This document shows positions 7,849 to 16,718 of a DNA stretch of 43,795 nt, in pieces. This stretch comes from Propioniciclava sp. (GTDB taxonomy: Bacteria > Actinomycetota > Actinomycetes > Propionibacteriales > Propionibacteriaceae), in NCBI RefSeq assembly GCF_029977985.1, contig NZ_JARKOT010000067.1:1-43795 (forward strand), in the 5' to 3' direction. Both the position numbers and the translations under genes were made by a program. Every line of letters begins with the position of its first letter. Positions within the stretch are counted from its first letter, which is position 1. The notes below the pieces were generated by a model. It saw only the letters and a program-made list of their open reading frames with translations, searched no databases and was not told where the DNA came from.

Positions 7849-8076
7849 TCAGATGCGTGCGCTGAACGTGACGACCGTCGTGTCGGGCTCGGGGGTCGTG
7901 CTCTCGGAGGGTGTCGTTGCGGAAGTAGGCTCCGGTTCGGACGCCGCCGGGGTGGGCTCGGCCGGTGCGGGCTTCGGTTCGGGAGGGTTCGCATCGGGAG
8001 TGACGGACGCTGTGGGCGTCGGCTCGCTCGCCGGCGTCGGTGTGGGGGTCAGCGCAGGGGCAGGGGTTTCGGACAC
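7849..8076 (-). CDS. Pro/Thr/Glu-rich small protein, function unknown
   Basis: A 75-residue ORF made almost entirely of Pro, Thr, Glu, Ser and Ala (PTPTPASEPTPTASV-type repeats), ending in TVVTFSARI. The GTG start at 8076 has AGGAG about 6 nt upstream and lies 15 bp after the stop of the secreted-protein gene, so the two are probably co-transcribed. It has no signal peptide or membrane segment of its own. The ending resembles the last strand of the upstream protein ([11 protein letters not shown]), so it may be a remnant of a linker plus domain once fused to a paralogue, or a displaced C-terminal extension. A cell-wall-spanning linker is the usual role of such sequence, but without a signal peptide that cannot apply here unchanged. 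It could also be a spurious ORF. Confidence 0.45.
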   Translation of the reverse strand: MSETPAPALTPTPTPASEPTPTASVTPDANPPEPKPAPAEPTPAASEPEPTSATTPSESTTPEPDTTVVTFSARI

Positions 8077-8091
8077 GGTGGACTCCTTCGA

Positions 8092-8697
8092 TCAGAGATT
8101 CACGGAACGAGAGAAGGTGATCACTTGGCCATCGACCGTGACCGTGCGGCGTGCCGTGACGGGCAACTTATCGGATTCGCAGTAGTTGCTTGAGGATGGA
8201 ACCGAGGCGGTCGCCTGGTAATGGGGCTGGCCAACCGCGTAGGAGTAAGCCGGCTGACCGTTCCCGGCGGGGACGAACGCGAAGGAGCCGGTGTAGCTTG
8301 CAGAGTAGGCCGTCATGCCTTGGATCGCCGGGGCAGACGAGTCGGCCGCCAAGGACGACCACGATGGGGAGTGATTGGTCGCCGTGCTGAAACTCAGCTG
8401 AAGAGCCGACGGGAAGTAGAAGGTGATCTTGGCGGCTGCGATCGTTGTGGTCGAGGTGGTGTTGTACACCCAGAGCCCGCGAGACGGGTAGCTGCCGAAG
8501 CCGTTGACGTCGATCGTCATCGACCGTCCCGCATCTCCAGACCTGCACGTCTTGGTGAGGATGACCCATCCCTGAAGTCCGGGTTGCAGGGATGCGGACA
8601 CGTTCGGCGCCATGGCGGCGACGGCGATGGCGGGTACGGTCCAAGCGGCGCCTGCTGCCAGGTGTCGCCGGCTGATGGAGTGGGTGTGGGGGGACAT
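8092..8697 (-). CDS. Secreted protein with Tat-type signal peptide, function unknown
   Basis: A 201-residue exported protein. The N-terminus has a twin-arginine signal ([20 protein letters not shown], about residues 7-26) with probable cleavage after the Ala of NVSA. The mature part (~165 residues) is rich in Ser, Thr, Tyr and Ala and reads as alternating beta-strands, with two cysteines (in TKTCRSG and NYCESD) that could form a disulfide. I do not recognise a family beyond a generic Ig-like or beta-sandwich actinobacterial surface protein, and there is no LPXTG sorting motif. The ATG at 8697 is chosen because TTGGAG lies just upstream. The gene interrupts the usual tig-clpP neighbourhood, is read against both flanking genes, and has an inverted repeat upstream. 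Confidence 0.75.
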   Translation of the reverse strand: MSPHTHSISRRHLAAGAAWTVPAIAVAAMAPNVSASLQPGLQGWVILTKTCRSGDAGRSMTIDVNGFGSYPSRGLWVYNTTSTTTIAAAKITFYFPSALQLSFSTATNHSPSWSSLAADSSAPAIQGMTAYSASYTGSFAFVPAGNGQPAYSYAVGQPHYQATASVPSSSNYCESDKLPVTARRTVTVDGQVITFSRSVNL

Positions 8698-8725
8698 GAA
8701 AAGCTCCAAGGGGTTGGGCGATCTG

Positions 8726-8754
8726 TGGTGATCACGGTGGGGGAAATATCACCA
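8726..8754 (-). promoter_or_regulatory. Inverted repeat upstream of the secreted-protein gene
   Basis: TGGTGAT (8726-8732) and ATCACCA (8748-8754) are perfect complements separated by 15 bp, and a GTGATCAC palindrome lies at 8729-8736. The repeat sits about 30-55 bp upstream of the ATG at 8697, in the expected operator or promoter position. Confidence 0.4.
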
Positions 8755-8936
8755 TGTGCGGTGTCGATGGTAGCAGGAGCGGTCTCGGGTAGACGCGGCG
8801 TCCGCTACCCGGATCCCGACCCGTCGACCGTGGCACGGCCTCGTGGGCGCGCTCGGGCCGCGTGGCTGGCTCCGGGTGCGCTTTGGCCGTCAGCGAACAA
8901 GGCGCCGGGGTCCTCGGTTTTGTCGGCGGCGACCGG

Positions 8937-8942
8937 TAGCTT
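8937..8942 (+). promoter_or_regulatory. -10 box implying leaderless clpP1 mRNA
   Basis: TAGCTT ends 7 nt before the GTG at 8950, and no Shine-Dalgarno sequence precedes that GTG. Transcription starting 7-8 nt after a TANNNT box would begin at the start codon. No convincing -35 is seen. Confidence 0.45.
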
Positions 8943-8949
8943 CGGTCCC

Positions 8950-9573
8950 GTGACTGAACAACTCCCAGGCATCGCCATGGCCGCGGCTCCCGCGGGCATC
9001 GGCATGAACGACTCGGTGTACCAGGCGCTTCTCGCCAACCGCATCATCTTCCTCGGCTCCGAGGTGCGCGACGACAACGCGAACGCCATCTGCGCGCAGC
9101 TGCTCCTGCTCAATGCGGAGGATCCCGAGAAGGACATCTACCTCTACATCAACTCCCCAGGCGGGTCGGTGACCGCCGGCATGGCGATCTTCGACACCAT
9201 GCAGTGGATCAGTAACGACGTCGCGACCGTGGCGATGGGGTTGGCGGCGTCCATGGGGCAGTTCCTGCTCAGCGCGGGCACCCCGGGCAAGCGGTACGCC
9301 CTGCCGCACGCGAAGATCATGATGCACCAGCCGTCCGGCGGGATCGGCGGCACGGCCTCCGACATCAAGATCCTCGCCGAGCAGATCATCCAGACCAAGC
9401 GCGAGATGGCGCAACTCATCGCGCAGCACACGGGCAAGTCGATCGAGCAGATCGAGGCGGACTCCGATCGCGATCGCTGGTTCACGGCGGCCGAGGCGCT
9501 CGAATACGGATTCATCGATCACGTCTACGAGCGCGCCGCCCAGATCCCGTCCCACGACGCCCCGAACCAGTGA
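8950..9573 (+). CDS. clpP1: ATP-dependent Clp protease proteolytic subunit ClpP1
   Basis: Serine peptidase subunit of the Clp protease (207 residues). Catalytic Ser101 lies in [11 protein letters not shown] and His126 in [10 protein letters not shown]; the Asp is in the [16 protein letters not shown] block. The handle region and the INSPGG hydrophobic-pocket motif are intact. In actinobacteria ClpP1 and ClpP2 form a mixed double-ring that degrades substrates delivered by ClpX or ClpC1. The frame is open far upstream (to 8221), but homology begins only near here. I choose GTG 8950, 7 nt after a -10 box; ATG 8977 is the alternative. clpP2 follows after 11 bp. Confidence 0.95.
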   Translation: MTEQLPGIAMAAAPAGIGMNDSVYQALLANRIIFLGSEVRDDNANAICAQLLLLNAEDPEKDIYLYINSPGGSVTAGMAIFDTMQWISNDVATVAMGLAASMGQFLLSAGTPGKRYALPHAKIMMHQPSGGIGGTASDIKILAEQIIQTKREMAQLIAQHTGKSIEQIEADSDRDRWFTAAEALEYGFIDHVYERAAQIPSHDAPNQ

Positions 9574-9584
9574 GGAATGCAGGC

Positions 9585-10229
9585 ATGAACACCACGCTCC
9601 CGGGAGGAATGGCTCCGCAGGGCCCGTCGATGGACTACTACATCCCCCAGTGGGAGGAGCGGACCAGTTACGGCGTCCGCCGGGTCGACCCGTACACGAA
9701 GCTGTTCGAGGACCGCATCATCTTCCTCGGCACGCCGATCAGCGACGACATCGCCAACGCGGTGATGGCGCAGCTGCTGTGCCTGCAGTCGATGGATCCA
9801 GAACGGCCCATCAGCATGTACATCAATTCGCCGGGCGGCTCGTTCACCGCGCTGACGGCGATCTACGACACGATGCGCTATATCAAGCCCGACGTGCAGA
9901 CCGTCTGCCTCGGCCAGGCCGCGTCCGCGGCGGCCGTCCTGCTGGCGGCCGGCTCGAAGGGTAAGCGGTTCGCACTGCCGAACAGCCGGATCCTGATCCA
10001 CCAGCCCGCCACCGAGGGCGGCTACGGCCAGAGCTCCGATCTCGAGATCCAGGCGCGCGAAATCCTGCGCATCCGGACCCTCATGGAGGAGATGCTCGCC
10101 CACGACACCGGTCAGAGCGTCGGGAAGATCGCCAAGGACATCGAGCGGGACAAGTACCTGACGGCTCAGGAAGCCCTCGAGTACGGCATCATCGACGAGA
10201 TCTTCACCTCCTTGAAGGACGTGAGCTGA
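9585..10229 (+). CDS. clpP2: ATP-dependent Clp protease proteolytic subunit ClpP2
   Basis: Second ClpP subunit (214 residues), with Ser114 in [11 protein letters not shown], His139 in RILIHQPA and the conserved [18 protein letters not shown] block. Replacement of the usual Met by Ala in the GxAASA motif and the Tyr-rich N-terminus ([15 protein letters not shown]) are typical of the actinobacterial ClpP2 type, which forms a mixed tetradecamer with ClpP1 and carries the surface that docks the ATPase. The ATG at 9585 has GAGG about 9 nt upstream; a GTG at 9570 overlapping the clpP1 stop is possible. One base separates its stop from clpX, so clpP1-clpP2-clpX is a single operon. Confidence 0.95.
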   Translation: MNTTLPGGMAPQGPSMDYYIPQWEERTSYGVRRVDPYTKLFEDRIIFLGTPISDDIANAVMAQLLCLQSMDPERPISMYINSPGGSFTALTAIYDTMRYIKPDVQTVCLGQAASAAAVLLAAGSKGKRFALPNSRILIHQPATEGGYGQSSDLEIQAREILRIRTLMEEMLAHDTGQSVGKIAKDIERDKYLTAQEALEYGIIDEIFTSLKDVS

Positions 10230-10230
10230 C

Positions 10231-11514
10231 ATGCCCCGGATCGGCGAGACGTCGGACCTGCTCAAGTGCTCCTTCTGCGGGAAGAGCCAGAAGCAGGTCA
10301 GGAAGCTGATCGCCGGTCCCGGCGTGTACATCTGCGACGAGTGCATCGAACTCTGCAACGAGATCATCGAGGAGGAGTTCTCCGAGGCGTCCGACGTCGG
10401 GCTCCTCGAGGAACTCCCCAAGCCGCGTGACATCGTCGCGTTCCTCGACAGCTACGTGATCGGTCAGGAGGTCGCGAAGAAGGCGCTCGCCGTCGCCGTC
10501 TACAACCACTACAAGCGCGTCCAGGCGCAGGCCACGACACCGCGGCGCGCAGCGGAGGACGAACTGGTCGAGCTGGGCAAGTCGAACATCTTGCTCATCG
10601 GCCCCACCGGGTGCGGCAAGACCTACCTGGCGCAGACGCTCGCCCGCATGCTCAACGTGCCCTTCGCCATGGCGGACGCCACCGCGCTCACCGAGGCGGG
10701 TTACGTGGGGGAGGATGTCGAGAACATCCTTCTCAAGCTGCTGCAGGCGGCCGACTTCGACGTCAAGAAGGCCGAAACGGGCATCATCTACATCGACGAG
10801 ATCGACAAGGTGGCCCGCAAGTCCGAGAACCCTTCGATCACCCGCGACGTATCGGGGGAAGGCGTCCAGCAGGCGCTGCTGAAGATCCTGGAAGGGACCA
10901 CGGCGTCGGTACCGCCCCAGGGCGGCCGCAAGCACCCGCACCAGGAGTTCATTCAGATCGACACCACGAACATCCTGTTCGTCGTGGGCGGGGCCTTCGC
11001 AGGGCTCGAGGAGATCATCAACGCCCGGGTGGGCAAGAGGTCGGTCGGATTCAACAACGACCTCGCCCTGCGCCGCAAGGAACAACCGAATCCGTTCGCG
11101 GAGGTGCGGCCGGAGGATCTGCACAGCTTCGGACTCATCCCCGAGTTTATCGGCCGCCTGCCGATGATCGCCACGGTGAACCCGCTCGACCTGGCCGCCA
11201 TGATCCGCATCCTCGTGGAACCGAAGAACGCCCTCACCAAGCAGTTCCGCAAGCTGTTCGAGCTGGACGGTGTCGACCTCGAGTTCACCGACGATGCCGT
11301 GACCGCCATCGCCGAACTGGCACTCGCCCGCGGCATCGGGGCGCGCGGGCTGCGCTCGATTCTCGAGGAAATCCTGTTGAACGTGATGTTCCATGTGCCG
11401 AGTGCCGACGATGTGGTGCAGGTGCACATCACGGCCGACGTGGTGAACAATGGGGCTGAGCCGGAGCTCGTGACCCGGCAAACGCGCAGCACGCGGCGGT
11501 CCAGGTCGGCCTGA
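10231..11514 (+). CDS. clpX: Clp protease ATP-binding subunit ClpX
   Basis: AAA+ unfoldase of 427 residues that recognises, unfolds and feeds substrates to ClpP1P2. The N-terminal zinc-binding domain has C13, C16, C35 and C38. Walker A is GPTGCGKT at about 124-131, the pore loop is GYVGEDVE at about 158, Walker B is IIYIDEID at about 186-193, and the sensor regions and C-terminal small domain ([17 protein letters not shown]) are complete. The length is normal. It starts one base after the clpP2 stop. The last ~20 residues are a divergent Arg/Thr/Ser tail. Confidence 0.98.
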   Translation: MPRIGETSDLLKCSFCGKSQKQVRKLIAGPGVYICDECIELCNEIIEEEFSEASDVGLLEELPKPRDIVAFLDSYVIGQEVAKKALAVAVYNHYKRVQAQATTPRRAAEDELVELGKSNILLIGPTGCGKTYLAQTLARMLNVPFAMADATALTEAGYVGEDVENILLKLLQAADFDVKKAETGIIYIDEIDKVARKSENPSITRDVSGEGVQQALLKILEGTTASVPPQGGRKHPHQEFIQIDTTNILFVVGGAFAGLEEIINARVGKRSVGFNNDLALRRKEQPNPFAEVRPEDLHSFGLIPEFIGRLPMIATVNPLDLAAMIRILVEPKNALTKQFRKLFELDGVDLEFTDDAVTAIAELALARGIGARGLRSILEEILLNVMFHVPSADDVVQVHITADVVNNGAEPELVTRQTRSTRRSRSA

Positions 11515-11539
11515 ACGCCACCGCACGAAAGGCGGCACC

Positions 11540-12031
11540 ATGGGCATCACCGTCGGTCGGGTCGTGCCCGACCAGTACTCAGAAGTTGCATCGCTGTGCG
11601 TGCAGGCGTACCTGCCGAGCCGCCTGCCGTCCGACCATGCCTACTACGCCCGGTTGAAAGACGTCGCCGCGCGCGACGAACTGGCCGAGGTGTGGGTCGC
11701 CAGTGAACACGGGCGCGTGCTCGGCTCTCTCACGTGGTGTCCGCCGCACTCGCCGTGGCGTGAGATCTCGCGGGACGACGAGGCCGAGTTCCGCATGCTG
11801 GCGGTGGATCCCGCTGAACAGGGCCGCGGCGTCGGCCGGGCGCTGGTGGACGCCGCGATCGCCCGTTCCCGAGCCGAGGGCAGGACGGCCATCGTCTTGT
11901 CCACGGCCTGCTGGATGACCGCGGCGCACCACCTGTACGAGCGGATGGGGTTCGAGCGGGTCCCGGAGCGCGACTGGTCGCCGACCGAAGGGCTCGACCT
12001 GAAGGCCTACCGGCTGGACCTCACTCGTTGA
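11540..12031 (+). CDS. GNAT-family N-acetyltransferase
   Basis: A 163-residue acetyltransferase with the GNAT fold. The acetyl-CoA pyrophosphate-binding motif A is visible as MLAVDPAEQGRGVGRALVDAA (Q/RxxGxG/A at about 97-102), and the C-terminal motif B as HHLYERMGFERVPERDW. These enzymes transfer acetyl from acetyl-CoA to an amine; the substrate is not predictable here. The ATG at 11540 follows GAAAGGCGG. It lies 25 bp after clpX on the same strand and may be co-transcribed. Its 3' end overlaps the convergent lipoprotein gene by 11 bp. Confidence 0.85.
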   Translation: MGITVGRVVPDQYSEVASLCVQAYLPSRLPSDHAYYARLKDVAARDELAEVWVASEHGRVLGSLTWCPPHSPWREISRDDEAEFRMLAVDPAEQGRGVGRALVDAAIARSRAEGRTAIVLSTACWMTAAHHLYERMGFERVPERDWSPTEGLDLKAYRLDLTR

Positions 12032-12470
12032 CGCCCTTGAGGCTGCCCTTCAGCCCGCCGGTGCTGCTGCCCACGAGGCAGGTGATGAGCCGGTCATCGG
12101 CCTTCGTCCAGGTCTCCTCCGTGGGGTAGAAGTACTGCACCTCGTAGATCGACTGCTCGTAAGGCAGTCCGACGAAGGACTCGAACTCGCTGACACAGAA
12201 GTCCTCGGTCTGCGTCTGCAGGCTGGACTCACCGGGGAAGTCACCGTCGTCGACCTTGTGCTCGGCGTACACCTCCCACTTGTGGTCCGACGCGCAGTCG
12301 ACCGTCGGGATGTCGGTGACCTCGGTGCCCCCTTCGGGCGTGTCGAGGTTCGTGCACTCACCCACCTCGATGGAGGGGACACTCGGCGCGAGGGCAGAGG
12401 TGATCGCGCTGCAGCCACCCACGAGGGTCAGGGGGAGCAGCAGGGCGGCGGCCAGAGGCATTCGCTTCAT
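12021..12470 (-). CDS. Lipoprotein with septum-formation-type domain
   Basis: A 149-residue lipoprotein. The signal peptide (MKRMPLAAALLLPLTLVGGC) ends in a lipobox with the acylated cysteine at residue 20. The mature part has the features of the Septum_form domain (PF13845): VGECTNLDT near the start, VDCASDHKWEVYAEH in the middle, and later cysteines in EDFCVSEF and LITCLVG. Proteins with this domain are cell-envelope proteins of actinobacteria whose exact role is poorly defined. The ATG at 12470 is preserved by an AAGGAAG ribosome-binding site 5 nt upstream; an earlier ATG at 12488 lies outside that signal. Confidence 0.8.
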   Translation of the reverse strand: MKRMPLAAALLLPLTLVGGCSAITSALAPSVPSIEVGECTNLDTPEGGTEVTDIPTVDCASDHKWEVYAEHKVDDGDFPGESSLQTQTEDFCVSEFESFVGLPYEQSIYEVQYFYPTEETWTKADDRLITCLVGSSTGGLKGSLKGVNE

Positions 12471-12577
12471 GTCGACTTCCTTGTGCATCTCAGGGGCGGG
12501 TTCCCCAGCGGCATCCTAGGGCCTCGCCGAACCTGAGTCAGGCCCCGCCGGTGTGCGTGGCCCGCAGCGCGGTGCCC

Positions 12578-15196
12578 TCAGGCCGGCGCGGCCACGTCGG
12601 CTGTCACCGCGATCGTGTCCGCCGGCCCCCACGCCAGAGGCGACTCGACGCGTCCCACCGCGCGCAGGTCAGCCTCGGCAAGCCGCAGGCGCGCGAGGGC
12701 GGCGTCCGGCCCGACGACGGTGGCCGCCGACAGAGGCGTCTTCATGGAGACCTTCGCGTTCGACTTCGCACCGCGCAGGCCGATGAGGGCGGCCGACACG
12801 TCGGCCAGCACCGCCGCGTCACCGCCCGCGGGTAGCTCGGCGACCGTTGGCCAGGCAGCGTGGTGAACGGAACCCTCCTGCCACCACGACCACACCTCCT
12901 CCGTCACGAACGGCATGAACGGCGCGAACAGGCGTAGTTGGACGCCGAGGGCGAGCGCGAGTGCCGCGCGGGCCGAAGCGGCGGCGTCCGGCCCCTGCGC
13001 ACCGTAGGCACGCTCCTTCACGAGCTCGAGGTAGTCGTCGCAGAAGGTCCAGAAGAAGCGCTCGCTCGCCTCCAGGGCCGCCGTGTAGTCGAAGGCGTCG
13101 AACGCCCGTGTCGCCTCAGCGACCACCTCGGCCAGCGCGGCGAGCATGGCGAGGTCGACGGGCTCGGTGACGGCCTCGACCGTCGGCACGGTGGGGGTGT
13201 CGACCGACTCGGCCCCCGTATGGGCAGGCTCCGCCTGGGCGATGCCGAGGACGAACTTGCTGGCGTTGAGGATCTTCATCGCCAGCCGGCGTCCGACCTT
13301 CATCTGGGTCTCGTCGAAGGGCGAGTCCATCCCGGGGCGCGCCATGGCGGCCCGCCAGCGGACGCCGTCGGCTCCGAAGCGCTCGAGGATGTCGGTGGGC
13401 ACCACCGCGTTGCCCTTCGACTTGCTCATCTTCTTGCGGTCGGGGTCGACCACGAAGCCCGAGATGGCTGCCGTCGACCACGGCAGCGCGTCGTCCTCGA
13501 GGTGGGCGCGCACGATCCGGCTGAACAACCAGGTGCGGATGATCTCGTGGGCCTGGGGCGCCATGTCCATCGGGAACGTGAGGTTCCAGAGCTCCGCGTC
13601 GCGTTCCCAGCCGCACACGATCTGCGGGCTCAGCGAGCTGGTGGCCCAGGTGTCCATCACGTCGGGGTCGCCGACGAACCCACCCGGGACGCCGCGCTGG
13701 CTCTCCTCGAAGCCCGGCGCAGGCTGGGACGCGGGGTCGACCGGCAAGGCGTCCTCGGATGCCACGATGGGATGAGCTGTGTCGGGCTCGCCGTCGGCGT
13801 CCAGGCGGTACCAGACCGGGAACGGCACGCCGAAGAACCGCTGGCGGCTGATGAGCCAGTCCCCGTTGAGGCCGTTAACCCAGTTGCTGTAGCGGTGACG
13901 CATGAAGTCGGGCACCCAGCGGAGTTCCTCCCCCCGCTGCAGCAGGCGAGCCCGCAGGTCGGCGTCCCGACCGCCGTTGGTGAGGTACCACTGCCGCGTC
14001 GAGACGATCTCGAGCGGCTTGTCGCCCTTCTCGTAGTAGTTCGTCATACGCATCGTCGGCTTGGGGTCACCCTCGAGGTCGCCGGCCTCGGCGAGCAACG
14101 CCACCATCGCCTCCCGAGCGCCGAACGTGGTCTTGCCGGCCAGCTGCGCGTACGGCTCGGCGTTGGTCAGCCACGCCGGGGTCTCGCGCATGAGGCGTCC
14201 GTCGCGCTGCAGGACCACGCGGGTGGGCAGATCGAGCTCGCGCCACCACGCCACGTCGGTCAGGTCGCCGAACGTGCAGCACATGACGATGCCCGACCCC
14301 TTGTCCTTCTCGGCGAGCGCGTGCGGCAGCACGGGGATCTCGACGCCGAAGACGGGCGAGGTGACCGTCGTTCCGAACAAGTGCTGGTAACGCTCGTCGT
14401 CCGGGTGAGCGATCAGGGCGCACACGCTGGGGATCAGTTCGGGGCGCGTCGTCTCGATGAAGACGGGGGCGTCCGGGGCGTGGAAAGCAACCCGGTAGTA
14501 GTGCCCGGGGTACTCACGTGCTTCCAGCTCCGCCTGGGCGACGGCCGTCTGGAAGGTCACATCCCACATGGTGGGCGCCTCGGCGAGGTAGGCCTCCCCA
14601 CGAGCGAAGTTCCGCAGGAAAGCACGCTGGGCCACGGTCTGACTCTCGTCGGAGATCGTGGCGTACAGGGTGTCCCAGTCCACGGACAGGCCCAAGTGGC
14701 GCCACAAGTCCTCGAAAGCCTGCTCGTCGACGGCCGTCAACGCGTGGCACAGCTCGATGAAGTTCCGGCGACTGATCGGCACCTGGCGCTTCGGATCCGG
14801 CTTCACCGGGGGAGCGAAGTCGGGGTCGTAGGGAATCGACGGGTCGCAGCGGACGCCGTAATAGTTCTGCACGCGACGCTCGGTCGGCAGGCCGTTGTCG
14901 TCCCACCCCATCGGGTAGAAGACATGCTTACCGGTCATGCGCTGGTAGCGCGCGATGAGGTCGGTGTGCGTGTAGCTGAACACGTGACCCACGTGCAGCG
15001 AACCGGACACAGTCGGCGGCGGGGTGTCAATGCTGAACACCTGGTCGCGGCTCTCCGGGCGGGTGAACGCGTACGTGCCCTCGGCCTTCCAGCGGGCGGC
15101 CCATTTCGTCTCCAGCCCTTCGAGCGCGGGACGCTCGGGTACGGCCCGGCCGGCGCTGGTCGACGCGGGCAGGTTCGTCTCGGGCTGAGCAGTCAT
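12578..15196 (-). CDS. valS: Valyl-tRNA synthetase, type 2
   Basis: Class I aminoacyl-tRNA synthetase of 872 residues that charges tRNA-Val and hydrolyses mis-activated Thr in an editing domain. The HIGH motif is present as HVGH in [19 protein letters not shown] (about residue 70), and KMSKS as [11 protein letters not shown] (about 590). The segment [20 protein letters not shown] replaces the WxPGxDHAGIATQ segment of ordinary bacterial ValRS, which marks the archaeal-like type 2 subgroup. The anticodon-binding domain follows at about 680-830. Transcription appears leaderless: TAAAAT lies 7 nt before the ATG. It is the only valS in view, so presumably the essential copy. Confidence 0.95.
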   Translation of the reverse strand: MTAQPETNLPASTSAGRAVPERPALEGLETKWAARWKAEGTYAFTRPESRDQVFSIDTPPPTVSGSLHVGHVFSYTHTDLIARYQRMTGKHVFYPMGWDDNGLPTERRVQNYYGVRCDPSIPYDPDFAPPVKPDPKRQVPISRRNFIELCHALTAVDEQAFEDLWRHLGLSVDWDTLYATISDESQTVAQRAFLRNFARGEAYLAEAPTMWDVTFQTAVAQAELEAREYPGHYYRVAFHAPDAPVFIETTRPELIPSVCALIAHPDDERYQHLFGTTVTSPVFGVEIPVLPHALAEKDKGSGIVMCCTFGDLTDVAWWRELDLPTRVVLQRDGRLMRETPAWLTNAEPYAQLAGKTTFGAREAMVALLAEAGDLEGDPKPTMRMTNYYEKGDKPLEIVSTRQWYLTNGGRDADLRARLLQRGEELRWVPDFMRHRYSNWVNGLNGDWLISRQRFFGVPFPVWYRLDADGEPDTAHPIVASEDALPVDPASQPAPGFEESQRGVPGGFVGDPDVMDTWATSSLSPQIVCGWERDAELWNLTFPMDMAPQAHEIIRTWLFSRIVRAHLEDDALPWSTAAISGFVVDPDRKKMSKSKGNAVVPTDILERFGADGVRWRAAMARPGMDSPFDETQMKVGRRLAMKILNASKFVLGIAQAEPAHTGAESVDTPTVPTVEAVTEPVDLAMLAALAEVVAEATRAFDAFDYTAALEASERFFWTFCDDYLELVKERAYGAQGPDAAASARAALALALGVQLRLFAPFMPFVTEEVWSWWQEGSVHHAAWPTVAELPAGGDAAVLADVSAALIGLRGAKSNAKVSMKTPLSAATVVGPDAALARLRLAEADLRAVGRVESPLAWGPADTIAVTADVAAPA

Positions 15197-15203
15197 GCGC
15201 GCG

Positions 15204-15233
15204 ATTTTACGGTGCGTCCGTCTGGGCAGTCAC
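15204..15233 (-). promoter_or_regulatory. valS promoter, leaderless arrangement
   Basis: On the minus strand GTGACT (15233-15228), an 18-bp spacer and TAAAAT (15209-15204) are followed after 7 nt by the valS ATG at 15196. There is no Shine-Dalgarno sequence. Initiation 7-8 nt after the -10 would place +1 at the start codon. Confidence 0.6.
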
Positions 15234-15271
15234 ATCGTGTGCCAGCGTGGACGCCTCCGCGCGTGCGCCGG

Positions 15272-16072
15272 TCAAGCGTTGGCGAGCAGGAGAGCCTTCA
15301 GCGCCTCGGGGGAGCCGTCGGCGGCCTTGCTGCGGTCGATGATCTTGCCGTTGATCGCGATGGTCGGGGTGCCCGTGACCTGGTCGGCGTAAGCGGCCTT
15401 CTCGACGGTCTCGACGAAACCCTTCGTGGACTGGTTGTCGTAGCAGGACTGGAACTGGGTCAGCGCGTCGCCGGTGATGCCGACCTGTGCCGGGATGGTC
15501 TCGCGCAGGAGTTCGTCGGAGTACCCCTCGGAACCGCGGATCTCCTGGACGGCCTGATTGGCGTAGACGGCCTTTCCGTACGCCGAGTAGGTCGCCGGAC
15601 CTGAGAACGCCGAGCAGGCCGCGGCGTACGCCGAGCGGGTCGACGCCGTGTTCTGCAGGTTGTTGTTCATGAACGTGAGCGTCGAGTTCTGCAGCGTCCA
15701 GGTGCCGGCGTTGGCCTCCTCCTCCAGCATGGCGCCGTAGTCCTCCTCGAACACCTTGCAGTTGGGGCACTGGTAGTCGAGGTAAACGGTCACGACGGGG
15801 GCACCCTCGGGCGCCGGCGTCGTGTTCACGACGAGGGCCGAGGAGTCGGCGTTCACGTTGGGCGGCACCAGGGCGGCAGCGGAACTCCCGTCACCCGAGG
15901 GCGCGTTCGTCCGCATGGTCTGCACGAACACCCAGCCGAACACGCCGACCAGCACGAGTGCCACGGCTCCGGCGACGATGCCGACGATGCGGTTGAACCG
16001 CTTCTGCCTGGCTTGGGCCTCCTGCTGGCGCCGGAGTTGCTCACGGCGGTTGGATGCGGTGCTGCTGGCCAT
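15272..16072 (-). CDS. Membrane-anchored DsbA-like thiol oxidoreductase
   Basis: A 266-residue protein with a charged cytoplasmic N-terminus, one membrane segment (about residues 29-50) and an extracytoplasmic thioredoxin-fold domain of the DsbA/Thioredoxin_4 (PF13462) type. The active site is C102-P-N-C105 within VYLDYQCPNCKVFEEDYG, and the cis-proline loop is TGTPTIAING near the end. Another cysteine pair (AACSAF, FQSCYD) lies in the helical insertion. Such proteins introduce or exchange disulfides in exported proteins. The frame is open further upstream, but ATG 16072 follows AGGAG and the upstream residues are Arg/Pro noise. It starts 26 bp after the MauE-like gene, and the two probably act together. 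Confidence 0.9.
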   Translation of the reverse strand: MASSTASNRREQLRRQQEAQARQKRFNRIVGIVAGAVALVLVGVFGWVFVQTMRTNAPSGDGSSAAALVPPNVNADSSALVVNTTPAPEGAPVVTVYLDYQCPNCKVFEEDYGAMLEEEANAGTWTLQNSTLTFMNNNLQNTASTRSAYAAACSAFSGPATYSAYGKAVYANQAVQEIRGSEGYSDELLRETIPAQVGITGDALTQFQSCYDNQSTKGFVETVEKAAYADQVTGTPTIAINGKIIDRSKAADGSPEALKALLLANA

Positions 16073-16098
16073 CGGGTCGTCTCCTTGGTCGTTCGGGT

Positions 16099-16671
16099 TC
16101 AGGCGTGGGTGGACGCCGCGGGCTCGGCCGCGGCATCGGCGTCCGCGTCGAAATCGGGGTCGGGCAGGCGGAGGTTGTCGACCGCCACGGGGGTGCGCGG
16201 GAAGACCACCAGCCAGGCGCCGAGGAGGAGGAGGCCGACGTCGCGGGCGATCTCCCAGGGGTAGGCGGCCACTGCCTGTTCGAGGGGGATCTCGCCGCCA
16301 CCGCCGAAGCAGCCGCAATCGAGGGCGAGGCCGCGCGCCCACGCACTCGCGATCCCGATGATGAAGGCCACCATGAGCAATGCCCCGGCCAGACCGGCGA
16401 GGCGCGTGTAGAGGCCGGCGATGAGCAGCAGGCCGACGACGATCTCGATGAACGGCAGCGTGATGCCCACCGGGGCAACCAGCTCGTACGGCAGGATCCG
16501 GTAGGCCATGACGGCGTTGACGGACTCGCCGAGGGCGCCGACCTTGAGGAGACCCGCCACGAGCAGGACCACGCCCAGCACGAGGCGCGCGGCCACTCCC
16601 ACCCAGCCGCGGAGGGCGTGCCGGCGTGCGCGGGGGCGCGGCGCGGAGGAAGTCGTCACGCGTTCAATCAT
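16099..16671 (-). CDS. MauE/DoxX-like membrane protein, partner of the DsbA-like protein
   Basis: A 190-residue integral membrane protein with four predicted helices (about 25-48, 65-88, 92-113 and 140-160) and a conserved C119-G-C121 motif in LDCGCFGGGGE. The pattern fits the MauE/DoxX superfamily (PF07291), whose members accompany thioredoxin-fold proteins and are thought to help form or maintain disulfides in exported proteins. The CxC motif near the membrane face is the likely redox centre. The ATG at 16671 begins before a basic segment; the GTG five codons later is an alternative. The gene is divergent from folC across 47 bp and leads the operon with the DsbA-like gene. Confidence 0.8.
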   Translation of the reverse strand: MIERVTTSSAPRPRARRHALRGWVGVAARLVLGVVLLVAGLLKVGALGESVNAVMAYRILPYELVAPVGITLPFIEIVVGLLLIAGLYTRLAGLAGALLMVAFIIGIASAWARGLALDCGCFGGGGEIPLEQAVAAYPWEIARDVGLLLLGAWLVVFPRTPVAVDNLRLPDPDFDADADAAAEPAASTHA

Positions 16672-16682
16672 AACGGGCCCGC

Positions 16683-16710
16683 CGGACACCCCTCGCCGGG
16701 TGCGTACGCT
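16683..16710 (+). promoter_or_regulatory. folC promoter, leaderless arrangement
   Basis: CGGACA (16683-16688), a 16-bp spacer and TACGCT (16705-16710), followed after 8 nt by the folC GTG at 16719. There is no ribosome-binding site. Confidence 0.55.
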
Positions 16711-16718
16711 GGACCACC

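Noticed and set aside
12519-12545. Terminator between the lipoprotein gene and valS
   Set aside because: GGGCCT/AGGCCC makes only a 6-bp stem with a 15-nt loop and no T-run; too weak, and both genes are on the same strand with the stem upstream of the lipoprotein gene.
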